From assembly GCA_013298695.1 (NCBI GenBank), contig JAAFIS010000002.1, forward strand, positions 278,935 to 342,934: a stretch of 64,000 nucleotides of DNA, given 5' to 3'. Source of the stretch: Betaproteobacteria bacterium (lineage in GTDB: Bacteria; Pseudomonadota; Gammaproteobacteria; Burkholderiales; Casimicrobiaceae). The stretch's first letter is position 1. Every line of letters begins with the position of its first letter. Shown one piece after another: positions 55,564 through 63,355 of this stretch. Both the position numbers and the translations under genes were made by a program. The notes under the pieces are model-generated. The model ran no database searches, had not been told where the DNA came from, and saw only the letters and a list, made by a program, of their open reading frames with translations.

Positions 55564-57348
55564 ATGCAAAGCGTAGGTCGCAGCATCGTTTTCACGCTCA
55601 GTGTGTTCGCGCTCGCAGTGACCTGCGCGAGCTGGGTGACAACCGCGGGCGCCCAAAACACACCGAAAACATTGCGACTCGCGTTCACCGCTGCCGAATC
55701 TACTTTTGATCCGGCGGCAATTGATGATATTCCGTCAAGCGACATCGCGCGGATGATTTTCGATTCGCCGCTCGAATACGACTATCACGCGCGCCCCGTC
55801 AAACTGCGCCCGGCAACGCTCGCAGCGCTGCCTGAAGTTTCTGCTGACGGTCGGACCTACACAATGATTGTGAAACCAGGCATCTTCTTCACAGACGATC
55901 CTGCGTTCGGCGGCAAGAAACGCGAATTGGTTGCGGCGGATTACGTCTATTCAATCAAGCGGTTGATCGATCCTAAGATCGCATCGCCAAACTATTACGT
56001 GGTTGAAAACAAAATCGTTGGCATGAAGCCGGTGCGCGAATCGGCAGAGAAGTCGGGCAAGTTTGATTACGACGCAGAAGTGGCCGGATTGCGCGCGATT
56101 GATCGCTACAGATTCCAAATCGTTTTCGAGAAACCACAATACGAATTCCTGTATGACCTGACCGCCGTCGCTTTCTCTGCGGTAGCTCGGGAGGTCATCG
56201 AAAAATATCGCGATGAACGCAATCGTGTTCGTGAAAATCCGATTGGCACGAACGCCTTCGTTCTGGCGAAAAGCGAATGGAAGCGATCGAGCCGCATCGT
56301 ACTCGTAAAGAACCCCAACTATCGCGAACAGTATGCGCCGCTAGCAGACGGGGGCGTTTCGAAGTGGCGCGTTCCCGCGCTCGATCGGATCGAAATCAGC
56401 GTCATCGAAGAAGGTTTGCCGCGCATACTGGGTTTTCAAAGCGGTGAAATCGACGCCCTTGCGGTGCCGCTTGCGCTTCATGATCGGATGTTTGACGGCG
56501 TGAAGCTCAAGCCCGAGTTCGCAGCGAAAGGCATGCGCCACGTACGCGCGCTCGAACCCATTTTGAATTTCAACTATTTCAATATGGACGATCCGGTAGT
56601 CGGCGGAACGTCTCTGGAAAAAAACGCACTGCGACGCGCGATTGTGATGGGGTTTGACAATCGGCGCGAGCTTGAAACCGTGTACAAAAATCAAGCCGAA
56701 ATCGCGCAGCAAATCATCCCGCCAACGCAATCGGGGCACTCCCCCAACTTAAAACTCCGTCCACCTTACGATCCTGCACTTGCTCGCGCGCTGCTCGATC
56801 ATTTTGGATATAAAGACTGCGATGGTGACGGCTATCGTGAAGCACCGGGCTGTAAACCGCTCACCTTTACGCGCTCCAGCACAACCGACAGCCGCTCGCG
56901 CGATCAGGACGAGATTTGGAAAAAGAGCATGGATGCGATTGGCATCCGGATTGAATTTTTCAAACAAAAGTGGCCTGATTTGATCGAGATGTCGCGCACC
57001 GGGAAGCTCGCGTCTTGGGGTTGGAGCTGGATTGCGGGCGGGCCAAGCGGAGACGGCTATGCAAGTCTGCTCGTTTCGCGCAACTTCGACGCCATCAACG
57101 ACATGCGTTTCAAAGACGCCGAGTACGACCGGCTCTACGACCTCGCACAATCCAGACCACTCGGCTCGGAGCGCGACCGCCTTTATGCCGCAATGTCGCG
57201 GATCGCAGCGGCCAACACGGTGATGGATTTCGGTTATCACACCTATTCCAACGAGGTCAGCCAGCCGTGGCTAGTGAATTACGTGCGCCATCCGTACTGG
57301 CGCACCCCTTGGAAGTTTGTGGATATTGACGCGAGTAAGCGGCAGTAA
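55564..57348 (+). CDS. Oligopeptide-type ABC substrate-binding protein (SBP_bac_5), copy 1
   Basis: 594 residues with a signal peptide ending near TTAGAQ. The family-5 binding fold is clear from TLRLAFTAAESTFDPAAIDDIPSSDIARMIFDSPLEYDY, the APDG-like SADGRTYTMIVKPGIFFTDDPAFGGKKRELVAADYVYSIKRLIDP, and DHFGYKDCDGDGYREAPG near 420. No permease or ATPase genes follow; the next gene is a close paralogue. Confidence 0.9.
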   Translation: MQSVGRSIVFTLSVFALAVTCASWVTTAGAQNTPKTLRLAFTAAESTFDPAAIDDIPSSDIARMIFDSPLEYDYHARPVKLRPATLAALPEVSADGRTYTMIVKPGIFFTDDPAFGGKKRELVAADYVYSIKRLIDPKIASPNYYVVENKIVGMKPVRESAEKSGKFDYDAEVAGLRAIDRYRFQIVFEKPQYEFLYDLTAVAFSAVAREVIEKYRDERNRVRENPIGTNAFVLAKSEWKRSSRIVLVKNPNYREQYAPLADGGVSKWRVPALDRIEISVIEEGLPRILGFQSGEIDALAVPLALHDRMFDGVKLKPEFAAKGMRHVRALEPILNFNYFNMDDPVVGGTSLEKNALRRAIVMGFDNRRELETVYKNQAEIAQQIIPPTQSGHSPNLKLRPPYDPALARALLDHFGYKDCDGDGYREAPGCKPLTFTRSSTTDSRSRDQDEIWKKSMDAIGIRIEFFKQKWPDLIEMSRTGKLASWGWSWIAGGPSGDGYASLLVSRNFDAINDMRFKDAEYDRLYDLAQSRPLGSERDRLYAAMSRIAAANTVMDFGYHTYSNEVSQPWLVNYVRHPYWRTPWKFVDIDASKRQ

Positions 57349-57359
57349 AACAGCTGCCA

Positions 57360-57475
57360 TCTTTTGCGAGTTAACCCTCACCTTCAAGGGAAGGGCGGGG
57401 CAGGCGGTGGCGTTTCTCTCCCTGAGCGCAGCCAACCCCATCCCAACCTCCCGCTTGAAGGGAGAGGGCACATCG
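57360..57475. repeat. Inverted GC-rich repeat between the two binding-protein genes
   Basis: Left arm around CCCTCACCTTCAAGGGAAGG (57375-57395) and right arm around CGCTTGAAGGGAGAGGGC (57452-57469) are imperfectly complementary over about 30 bases. It resembles the AACCCTCACC...GGGAGAGGG repeats common in betaproteobacteria and could weaken co-transcription. Confidence 0.65.
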
Positions 57476-57542
57476 TCCGCGCACTCTGCGCAACACAGAA
57501 CACGCGATAATTCGCGCTTCTAGTTTTTACCCGCGCCAAGCC

Positions 57543-59339
57543 ATGAACCGCTTTGTGTCACGCTGTTTCTCTACGTTTGCCCTCGCCGCGCTCATGGGCG
57601 CGCCGCTCTCGCTAACGCACGCTACCGATATGTCGAAGACCGTTCGCGTCGCGTTCCAGGTCGACGTTACCGGTTTTGATCCTCAGGCAACAAATGACCT
57701 GTATTCCGGTCACGTAAATAACGCGATCTTCGACGTGATGTACGAGTTTGACTACTACGTGCGGCCTATGAAACTGCGCGGATCGATCGCCGATGGGTTG
57801 CCTGAGATTTCCCCCGACGGATTGACGTGGAAGATCAAGATCAAAAAAGGGCAGTACTTTGCTGATGACCCCGTGTTTAAGGGAAAGAAGCGCGAGTTGG
57901 TGGCGGAAGATCTCGTGTATTCGTGGAAGCGAATGCTGGATCCGAAACTGATCTCGCCAAGCCTGTGGCACATCGACGGCAAAGTTGTGGGCATGGACGA
58001 GCACGTTGCTGAGGCGAAAAAAACGGGGAAATTCGACTACGACAAACCGGTTGAAGGGTTAAAGGCGATTGATCGCTATACGGTGCAGATGAAGCTCGTG
58101 CGCCCTGATTACGTGTTGATCGAACTGATGTTGGGCTACAACTGGTCGCCCGTTGCCCGCGAAGTGATTGAGACTTATCGAGATCCAGGCGGTCGCGTGA
58201 TGAACAACCCCGTGGGCGTGGGTCCGTATCGCATTAAAGACTGGAAAAAGGGCAGCAAAATTGCGCTCATCAAAAACGAAAACTTCCGCGAGGAGCTGTT
58301 CGTAACCGAGGGTGAGCCCGATGATGCCGAGACGCTCGCGCGCAACAAAGGGAAAAAAATTCCGCTCGTTGGTAACGTTGAAATCAACATCATCGAAGAA
58401 GGCAATCCACGCTTGTTGTCGTTTAAATCGGGCGCGCTCGATTATGAGTTTGTGGGCATCGACATGATCGCAAGCGTTGTGCAAGCGGGCAAACTCGATC
58501 CCGCGCTCGCAGCGAAGGGCGTGAAGCATCAGCGAGCGATTGAACCCGCGTTGTCGTATGACTTTTTCAATTTGGAAGACCCCATTGTCGGCGGACGCTC
58601 GCTGGAGAAAATCGCACTGCGTCGCGCCATCATCATGGCGTTTCCCAACGACGACTACGTGCGCATTGTGTTCCGCGATCAGGCCACGCCTGCAAATCAA
58701 ATCATTCCGCCGACGCAGACGGGGCATCGCGCCAACCAGAAAAACAGTATTCGTCAGGATGTGCAACTTTCCAACGCGCTGCTCGACCACTTTGGATACA
58801 AAGATGTTGACGGCGACGGCTTCCGCGAACTCCCTGACGGCAAGCCGCTTGTGGTTACGCGCTCCTCGACGCCGCGCGCCCTTGATCGCGAAACCGATGA
58901 ACTGTGGAAGAAAACATTTGACGCGCTCAAGATCAAAGTTCAATTCAACACGCAAAAATGGCCCGACCTACTGAAGCAAGGGCGCGCCGGTCAGGTTCAA
59001 TTCTGGGGGCTCGGTTGGATTTCCGCCGCAACCGATGGCAACTCGTTCGTTCAGCTTTTGTATTCGAAAAACATTGGTCAATCGAATTTCGCGCGCCTTC
59101 GTGACAAGCAATACGACGAGCTCTATGAGAAAGCGCAAACGCTGCCCATCGGTCCGAAGCGCTGGGCGCTTTACGCTGCGATGAACGATATCGCGATGGC
59201 GAACTCAGTGTGGGTTCCGGGGGTGTTCCGCTACCAAAACGTGGTGATGCAGCCGTGGCTGATCAATTACAAGCGCAATCCATTCCGCCAACACTTTTGG
59301 CATTTCATGGATATCGACGAATCAAAGCGTCCGAAATAA
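57543..59339 (+). CDS. Oligopeptide-type ABC substrate-binding protein (SBP_bac_5), copy 2
   Basis: 598 residues; signal peptide MNRFVSRCFSTFALAALMGAPLSLTHA. It shares the layout and many stretches of copy 1 (DVTGFDPQATNDLYSGHVNNAIFDVMYEFDYYVRP; DDPVFKGKKRELVAEDLVYSWKRMLDPK; DHFGYKDVDGDGFRELPDG), indicating a tandem duplication. The sites differ enough that ligands may differ. No membrane components are in the window. Confidence 0.9.
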   Translation: MNRFVSRCFSTFALAALMGAPLSLTHATDMSKTVRVAFQVDVTGFDPQATNDLYSGHVNNAIFDVMYEFDYYVRPMKLRGSIADGLPEISPDGLTWKIKIKKGQYFADDPVFKGKKRELVAEDLVYSWKRMLDPKLISPSLWHIDGKVVGMDEHVAEAKKTGKFDYDKPVEGLKAIDRYTVQMKLVRPDYVLIELMLGYNWSPVAREVIETYRDPGGRVMNNPVGVGPYRIKDWKKGSKIALIKNENFREELFVTEGEPDDAETLARNKGKKIPLVGNVEINIIEEGNPRLLSFKSGALDYEFVGIDMIASVVQAGKLDPALAAKGVKHQRAIEPALSYDFFNLEDPIVGGRSLEKIALRRAIIMAFPNDDYVRIVFRDQATPANQIIPPTQTGHRANQKNSIRQDVQLSNALLDHFGYKDVDGDGFRELPDGKPLVVTRSSTPRALDRETDELWKKTFDALKIKVQFNTQKWPDLLKQGRAGQVQFWGLGWISAATDGNSFVQLLYSKNIGQSNFARLRDKQYDELYEKAQTLPIGPKRWALYAAMNDIAMANSVWVPGVFRYQNVVMQPWLINYKRNPFRQHFWHFMDIDESKRPK

Positions 59340-59372
59340 CCTGATCCAAACTCGGATTCATATTTAGGCTTT

Positions 59373-59463
59373 TTCGCCCAATTTAATTGGGCGATCATCG
59401 TATTTCATCAATATCTCGACGAAATACTTAAATCTTGCGCTTGCCCAGTTATATTGGGCGACT
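59373..59463. repeat. Paired-palindrome intergenic element, copy 7
   Basis: Left arm CGCCCAATTTAATTGGGCG (59375-59393) is a near-perfect palindrome and the best match to the consensus. Right arm TGCCCAGTTATATTGGGCG (59442-59460). The GGG triplets are 67 bp apart. Confidence 0.78.
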
Positions 59464-59522
59464 GCGGCAGTTGCTGATCTCTCAAACTATGCAGGACGAG
59501 CGTCTCGCTGCAACGCGTTAAG

Positions 59523-60062
59523 TCATTTAACAAACGAGTCGCGCAACGCGGTCAAAGTCTCCGAAGTTTGATTCATTGCCTCGCCGATCCGCACGAGATC
59601 ATCGTCGGAGTGCGGCGCGACCATCGCGAGTAACACCTCGTTTTGCACCGCATGCGCTTTGTGTGCGAGTTTCGCGCCTTTCGCGGTGAGTGATAGAAGC
59701 CACGCGCGCGCATCCTGGGCGCTCGCCTCGCGACGCACGAGCCCCGCCGCCTCCATCCGCGACACCAACATGCTCACGCCGCTCTTCGCCACGAAACAGC
59801 GCTGCGCTAACTGCTGTTGCGTGATCCCTGACTCACGCAACAAATTTACGAGCACCTCATGCTCAGCAAGGTGCAAACCAAGCGCGCCGAGCCGCTGCGT
59901 CATCACCGCATCACACAGGTTGTAAGCGCGAACAACGCTCAGCCACGACTGCAGCGCGAGTTGCGAGGGCTGAGCGGTTTCGGCCGCAAGCCTTTGCGTG
60001 GTCGCTGCGCTACGCGGGCCGACTGCTGAGGATTGCACGCTAGATATTGGCTTAGCTTTCAT
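59523..60062 (-). CDS. MarR family transcriptional regulator
   Basis: 179 residues from MKAKPISSVQSS. The winged-helix fold is clear: LGALGLHLAEHEVLVNLLRESGITQQQLAQRCFVAKSGVSMLVSRMEAAGLVRREASAQDARAWLLSLTAKGAKLAHKA. Divergent from the thioesterase gene, with two GTTCAAT...(A)TGAAC-type palindromes between them, so it probably represses that gene and itself. The inducing ligand is unknown; it could be an acyl compound or aromatic acid. Confidence 0.92.
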   Translation of the reverse strand: MKAKPISSVQSSAVGPRSAATTQRLAAETAQPSQLALQSWLSVVRAYNLCDAVMTQRLGALGLHLAEHEVLVNLLRESGITQQQLAQRCFVAKSGVSMLVSRMEAAGLVRREASAQDARAWLLSLTAKGAKLAHKAHAVQNEVLLAMVAPHSDDDLVRIGEAMNQTSETLTALRDSFVK

Positions 60063-60093
60063 TGCCTTAATTATCAATCAAACATGAATGAAG

Positions 60094-60107
60094 GTTCAAT
60101 CATGAAC
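60094..60107. promoter_or_regulatory. Candidate MarR operator 1
   Basis: GTTCAATCATGAAC, an imperfect palindrome in the 69-bp divergent gap. Its centre is 20 bp (about two helical turns) from operator 2, placing both on one face of the DNA. Confidence 0.65.
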
Positions 60108-60113
60108 TTGTTA

Positions 60114-60127
60114 GTTCAATATTGAAC
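60114..60127. promoter_or_regulatory. Candidate MarR operator 2
   Basis: GTTCAATATTGAAC, a perfect 14-bp palindrome four bases before the thioesterase ATG, where a bound repressor would block polymerase or translation start. Confidence 0.7.
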
Positions 60128-60131
60128 TATA

Positions 60132-60692
60132 ATGGCGAATCACAATTTTCAAGATTTCCGCGCCATGAACCTCTACTTACGTCTGCTCTGGGCAATCGTG
60201 CGCGCGTGGCGTTTGCCGCAAATCCAGATCGGCGACACGCTCACCAGAAGCCTGCGCGTCTGGCCCAATGATCTAGATATCAATGGCCACATGAATAACG
60301 GCCGCTACCTCACGATCATTGATCTGATGCTGATCGAGTATTTCGTGCGCACCGGATTTGCAAAGGTTCTCATCAAAAACGGCTGGCGGCCCATGTCTGG
60401 CGGCGCATTCATCACCTATCGCCGTGGTCTGAATCCGTTTCAGCGCTACACCTTGCGCTTTCGCCTTGACGCCTGCGACGAACACTGGAATTTCATGCGA
60501 TTTGAATTCGCAGACGGCGACCGCGTGTGCGCGGCAGGCTATATGAAAGGCGCAGCCGTCGGCAAAAGCGGGCTCGTAAAAAACCAAGCGTCTTACGCAG
60601 CGATGAACCTACCGATCTACGCGAAACCGCTGCCGGAGGCGGTGACAGCTTGGTTGAGTGCGGAACAAAACATCATTCGAACTGCCTGGTAG
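60132..60692 (+). CDS. Thioesterase (4HBT-like, THEM6-type)
   Basis: 186 residues; ATG at 60132, or possibly at 60165 (MNLYLRLL), which lies 38 bases from the second operator. The hotdog-fold thioesterase signature is LRVWPNDLDINGHMNNGRYLTIIDLMLIEYFVRTGF, with conserved aspartate and asparagine; GGAFITYRRGLNPFQRYTLRFRLDACDEHW follows. It hydrolyses acyl-CoA or acyl-ACP substrates and appears controlled by the divergent MarR gene. Confidence 0.88.
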   Translation: MANHNFQDFRAMNLYLRLLWAIVRAWRLPQIQIGDTLTRSLRVWPNDLDINGHMNNGRYLTIIDLMLIEYFVRTGFAKVLIKNGWRPMSGGAFITYRRGLNPFQRYTLRFRLDACDEHWNFMRFEFADGDRVCAAGYMKGAAVGKSGLVKNQASYAAMNLPIYAKPLPEAVTAWLSAEQNIIRTAW

Positions 60693-60778
60693 CCGGCGTG
60701 ATCGAGCGCGCAATGAGTGCGAGTAAGTTTGATCGCGCTACTATTGGGACTTGATTCACCCGCATTGCAGCTTCGCTA

Positions 60779-61582
60779 ATGTTGGACCAAATTTTCTGGA
60801 TTGCGCTTTTCGGCGGTCTTGCAATTGCTCTGCTGGTGGAATCGATTCGTCCGCGCTATGTGTGGACGCCTCGCGCAAGGATTGCTCATGGGTTGCGCAA
60901 CCTTTCGATCTGGCTCATTGCGACCGCGCTGATTGCCATCGTTGCGGCGCAGCCGTTCGCTCAGTTCAGCGCGTACCTTGTGCAACAGCGCATTGGCCTT
61001 TTGCCAGCGCTCAATGTCCCTTTTTGGGCCGCAGCGGTCATCGGTTTTCTAGTCGCGGACTTCGCTGATTACGCGCTGCACTGCGCGAGCCATGCGCTGA
61101 AGCCGCTTTGGCTTTTGCATTGCGTTCATCATTCAGATAAGCGGCTCGATGCGACCACGACGTTGCGACAACATCCGCTGGCGGTTGTGGTGGGGCTGGT
61201 GGTGCGCGCGCTGCTTCTGATCGCGCTGGGCGCGCCGCTTGAAGCGCTGCTAGTGCGCGATGTTCTAGCGATGACCAACTCGCATTTTCATCATGCTGCG
61301 ATCGCGTGGTCTCCGAGATCCACCGCATGGATTGAACGCTATCTTTCGTGGCTGCTCGTGCCGCCCACTGCGCATTGGCTACATCACGATCCCGCAGAAC
61401 AGTTCACCAATTCAAACTACGGCGGTTTATTGTCGTGCTGGGATCGGCTAATCGGTACGTACGTTCCGGGAACGAAACACACCGCTACATCGGGGCTTTC
61501 AGCATTGAATGCCTACGCGTGGCAAACGGTGCCCGGCATGTTGACGACGCCTTGGCGTGCTCGAAAGAAAACTTCGCTGTAA
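60779..61582 (+). CDS. Sterol desaturase / fatty-acid hydroxylase family membrane protein
   Basis: 267 residues, four to six membrane helices. The di-iron histidine motifs are present: DYALHCASH (HxxxH), LHCVHHSD (HxxHH) and later HFHH and HWLHHD. These enzymes insert oxygen or a double bond into lipids. No lipid partner is adjacent beyond the thioesterase 86 bp upstream, so a joint lipid role is only suggestive. Confidence 0.9.
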   Translation: MLDQIFWIALFGGLAIALLVESIRPRYVWTPRARIAHGLRNLSIWLIATALIAIVAAQPFAQFSAYLVQQRIGLLPALNVPFWAAAVIGFLVADFADYALHCASHALKPLWLLHCVHHSDKRLDATTTLRQHPLAVVVGLVVRALLLIALGAPLEALLVRDVLAMTNSHFHHAAIAWSPRSTAWIERYLSWLLVPPTAHWLHHDPAEQFTNSNYGGLLSCWDRLIGTYVPGTKHTATSGLSALNAYAWQTVPGMLTTPWRARKKTSL

Positions 61583-61685
61583 CCCTATTGCTTCGCGTGA
61601 TCCACCCGGCTCGTCGATTCGAATCAGGAACTACTGCCTATGCTCAGCAGCTACTTCGGCCGCCACGGCATGACAATTCTCTTCA

Positions 61686-61777
61686 TCGCGCGTTCTTAAT
61701 TGGGCCGTCAGCGACGTTTGACAATTCACGAGACAAGCGTTGTTAGCAGTCTAGCGCCAGTAAACGTTGGGTCGCAG
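61686..61777. repeat. Paired-palindrome intergenic element, copy 8 (degenerate)
   Basis: The left arm contains TTCTTAATTGGGCCG (61693-61707) and the right arm AGCGCCAGTAAACGTTGGG (61753-61771). The GGG triplets (61702 and 61769) are 67 bp apart. Confidence 0.5.
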
Positions 61778-61790
61778 CGCAAGCGTCAAA

Positions 61791-63263
61791 CTAATTGTTA
61801 GCGGCGCGGACGAGAAATATCGTTGCGAGTCCGAGAAAAATAAAGAACCCGCCGGTATCGGTCACTGCCGTCAAGAGTACGCTGCCGCCCTGCGCCGGGT
61901 CGCGCCCGCTCTTATGACGCCACATCGGGATGACGACGCCCATGATTGAGGCAAGTACGAGATTGAGCGTCATCGCGCCGGTAAGCACCAAGCCTAAGCC
62001 CCAGCTTTGCTCCATCACACCGATCACGATGCCGATGATGCCGCCGAAAATCACGCCGTTTAGTAGCGCAACGCTGATTTCTTTTCGGATGAGGCGGCGG
62101 AAATGCTCGCTGCCAATTTGTCCGAGCGCAATCGCGCGGGCGATCATAGTGAGCGTTTGGTTGCCTGAGTTGCCGCCGATGCCGGCCACGATGGTTTGCA
62201 GGACGGCGAGCACCGCAAGTTTTGAGATCGAGCCTTGAAACAAGTCGGTTGCGCGCGAGGCGATGAAGGCGGTGACTAAGTTAAGCGCAAGCCATTGCCA
62301 GCGGTTTTTAACGCTCTTCCAAACACTCGCGAACACGTCCTCTTCTTCGCGCAAACCCGCGACCTTGCGGGCGTCTTCTTCCGCGCTTTCGCGAACGAAA
62401 TCGAGCACTTCCGCGACCGTTACGCGCCCCACCAATTCGCCCTTGGCGTCGACTACGGGCGCAGAGACGAGGTCGTATCGTTCAAACGCCGCAGCGGCCG
62501 AGTCGGCATGATCGGTGGCTTCAAATCGAATGGGCGGCTCGATCATCACGTCGCTGACCAAACGTTCTTCGTCAGTGACCAAAATCACGTTGGTCGGGAG
62601 CACGCCGAGTAGCCGGTCGTCGCGATCAACAACGAAAACCTGATCTGTATTGGCAGGCAACTCATCGAAGCGGCGCAGATAGCGCATCACGACTTCGAGC
62701 GAAACATCGGCGCGCACTTCGATCATGTCGAAATCCATGAGCGCACCGACCATGTCTTCCTCGTACGACATCGCTTGCCGCAGCTGCTCTCGCTCTTCGG
62801 GATCAAGTGCACGCTTGACCTCTTCCACCACTTCAAACGGAAGATCGGGCGCGAGCTCGGCAATGTCTTCAGCGTCGAGCGTGGCCGCAGCGGCCACCAG
62901 CTCGGGCGCATCCATACTCGCGATCAGACTCTCGCGCACTGCATCCGATGTTTCAACAAGAATGTCGCCGTCGCGCTCAGCCTTGACTAAATCCCAAACG
63001 AAGAGCCGCTCGTCAAGCGGCAAGGCTTCAAGAATGTGTGCAACGTCAGCGGGGTGAAGATCTTCGAGCTTCGCGCGCAGCGTGGTGAGCACGCCGTCGA
63101 GTACCGGACTTTTGTGCGCCTGCGCAATCGTCTCGGGTAACGACTGCGCAAATCCAGACAGCAGCCGGTACTGTCGGACTAACGCGATTACTTCGGCGAG
63201 CGCCTCGGTGAGCGCGTCATCCACGCTCGCAGAAAGCGACTCTTTGTCGAGAGCTTCGGGCAT
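61791..63263 (-). CDS. mgtE: Magnesium transporter MgtE
   Basis: 490 residues. The N domain (LHPADVAHILEALPLDERLFVWDLV, then several EDIAELAPDLP helices) is followed by two CBS domains (DVSLEVVMRYLRRFDELPANTDQVFVVDRDDRLLGVLPTNVILV; RYDLVSAPVVDAKGELVGRVTVAEVLDFVRE), and five C-terminal helices with GIGGNSGNQTLTMIARAIALGQI. It forms a magnesium-gated channel. No M-box riboswitch was recognised upstream. Confidence 0.94.
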   Translation of the reverse strand: MPEALDKESLSASVDDALTEALAEVIALVRQYRLLSGFAQSLPETIAQAHKSPVLDGVLTTLRAKLEDLHPADVAHILEALPLDERLFVWDLVKAERDGDILVETSDAVRESLIASMDAPELVAAAATLDAEDIAELAPDLPFEVVEEVKRALDPEEREQLRQAMSYEEDMVGALMDFDMIEVRADVSLEVVMRYLRRFDELPANTDQVFVVDRDDRLLGVLPTNVILVTDEERLVSDVMIEPPIRFEATDHADSAAAAFERYDLVSAPVVDAKGELVGRVTVAEVLDFVRESAEEDARKVAGLREEEDVFASVWKSVKNRWQWLALNLVTAFIASRATDLFQGSISKLAVLAVLQTIVAGIGGNSGNQTLTMIARAIALGQIGSEHFRRLIRKEISVALLNGVIFGGIIGIVIGVMEQSWGLGLVLTGAMTLNLVLASIMGVVIPMWRHKSGRDPAQGGSVLLTAVTDTGGFFIFLGLATIFLVRAANN

Positions 63264-63324
63264 GGAGAGAAGATGTCCAATGGATTGATAGGAACTGCGA
63301 CTGCTAAATTCTAGCTGTCGTTCT

Positions 63325-63349
63325 CATCGCCCATTAAGACAGGGCGATG
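63325..63349. repeat. Single CATCGCCC...GGGCGATG palindrome
   Basis: Eight-base arms around TTAAGACAG between mgtE and mtgA. Its arms match the paired element but no partner is found 66-67 bp away on either side, so it may be a solo or decayed copy. It could also act as the mtgA-to-mgtE boundary hairpin. Confidence 0.6.
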
Positions 63350-63355
63350 TCGCGT

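Noticed and set aside
23852-59463. The palindrome pairs as minimal CRISPR arrays (two repeats, one spacer)
   Set aside because: Arms vary between copies, are scattered singly in many gaps, and no cas genes are present. The middle parts are not of array type.
63264-63355. M-box or other magnesium riboswitch upstream of mgtE
   Set aside because: The leader is under 100 bases before the neighbouring gene ends, and no M-box-like helices were seen.
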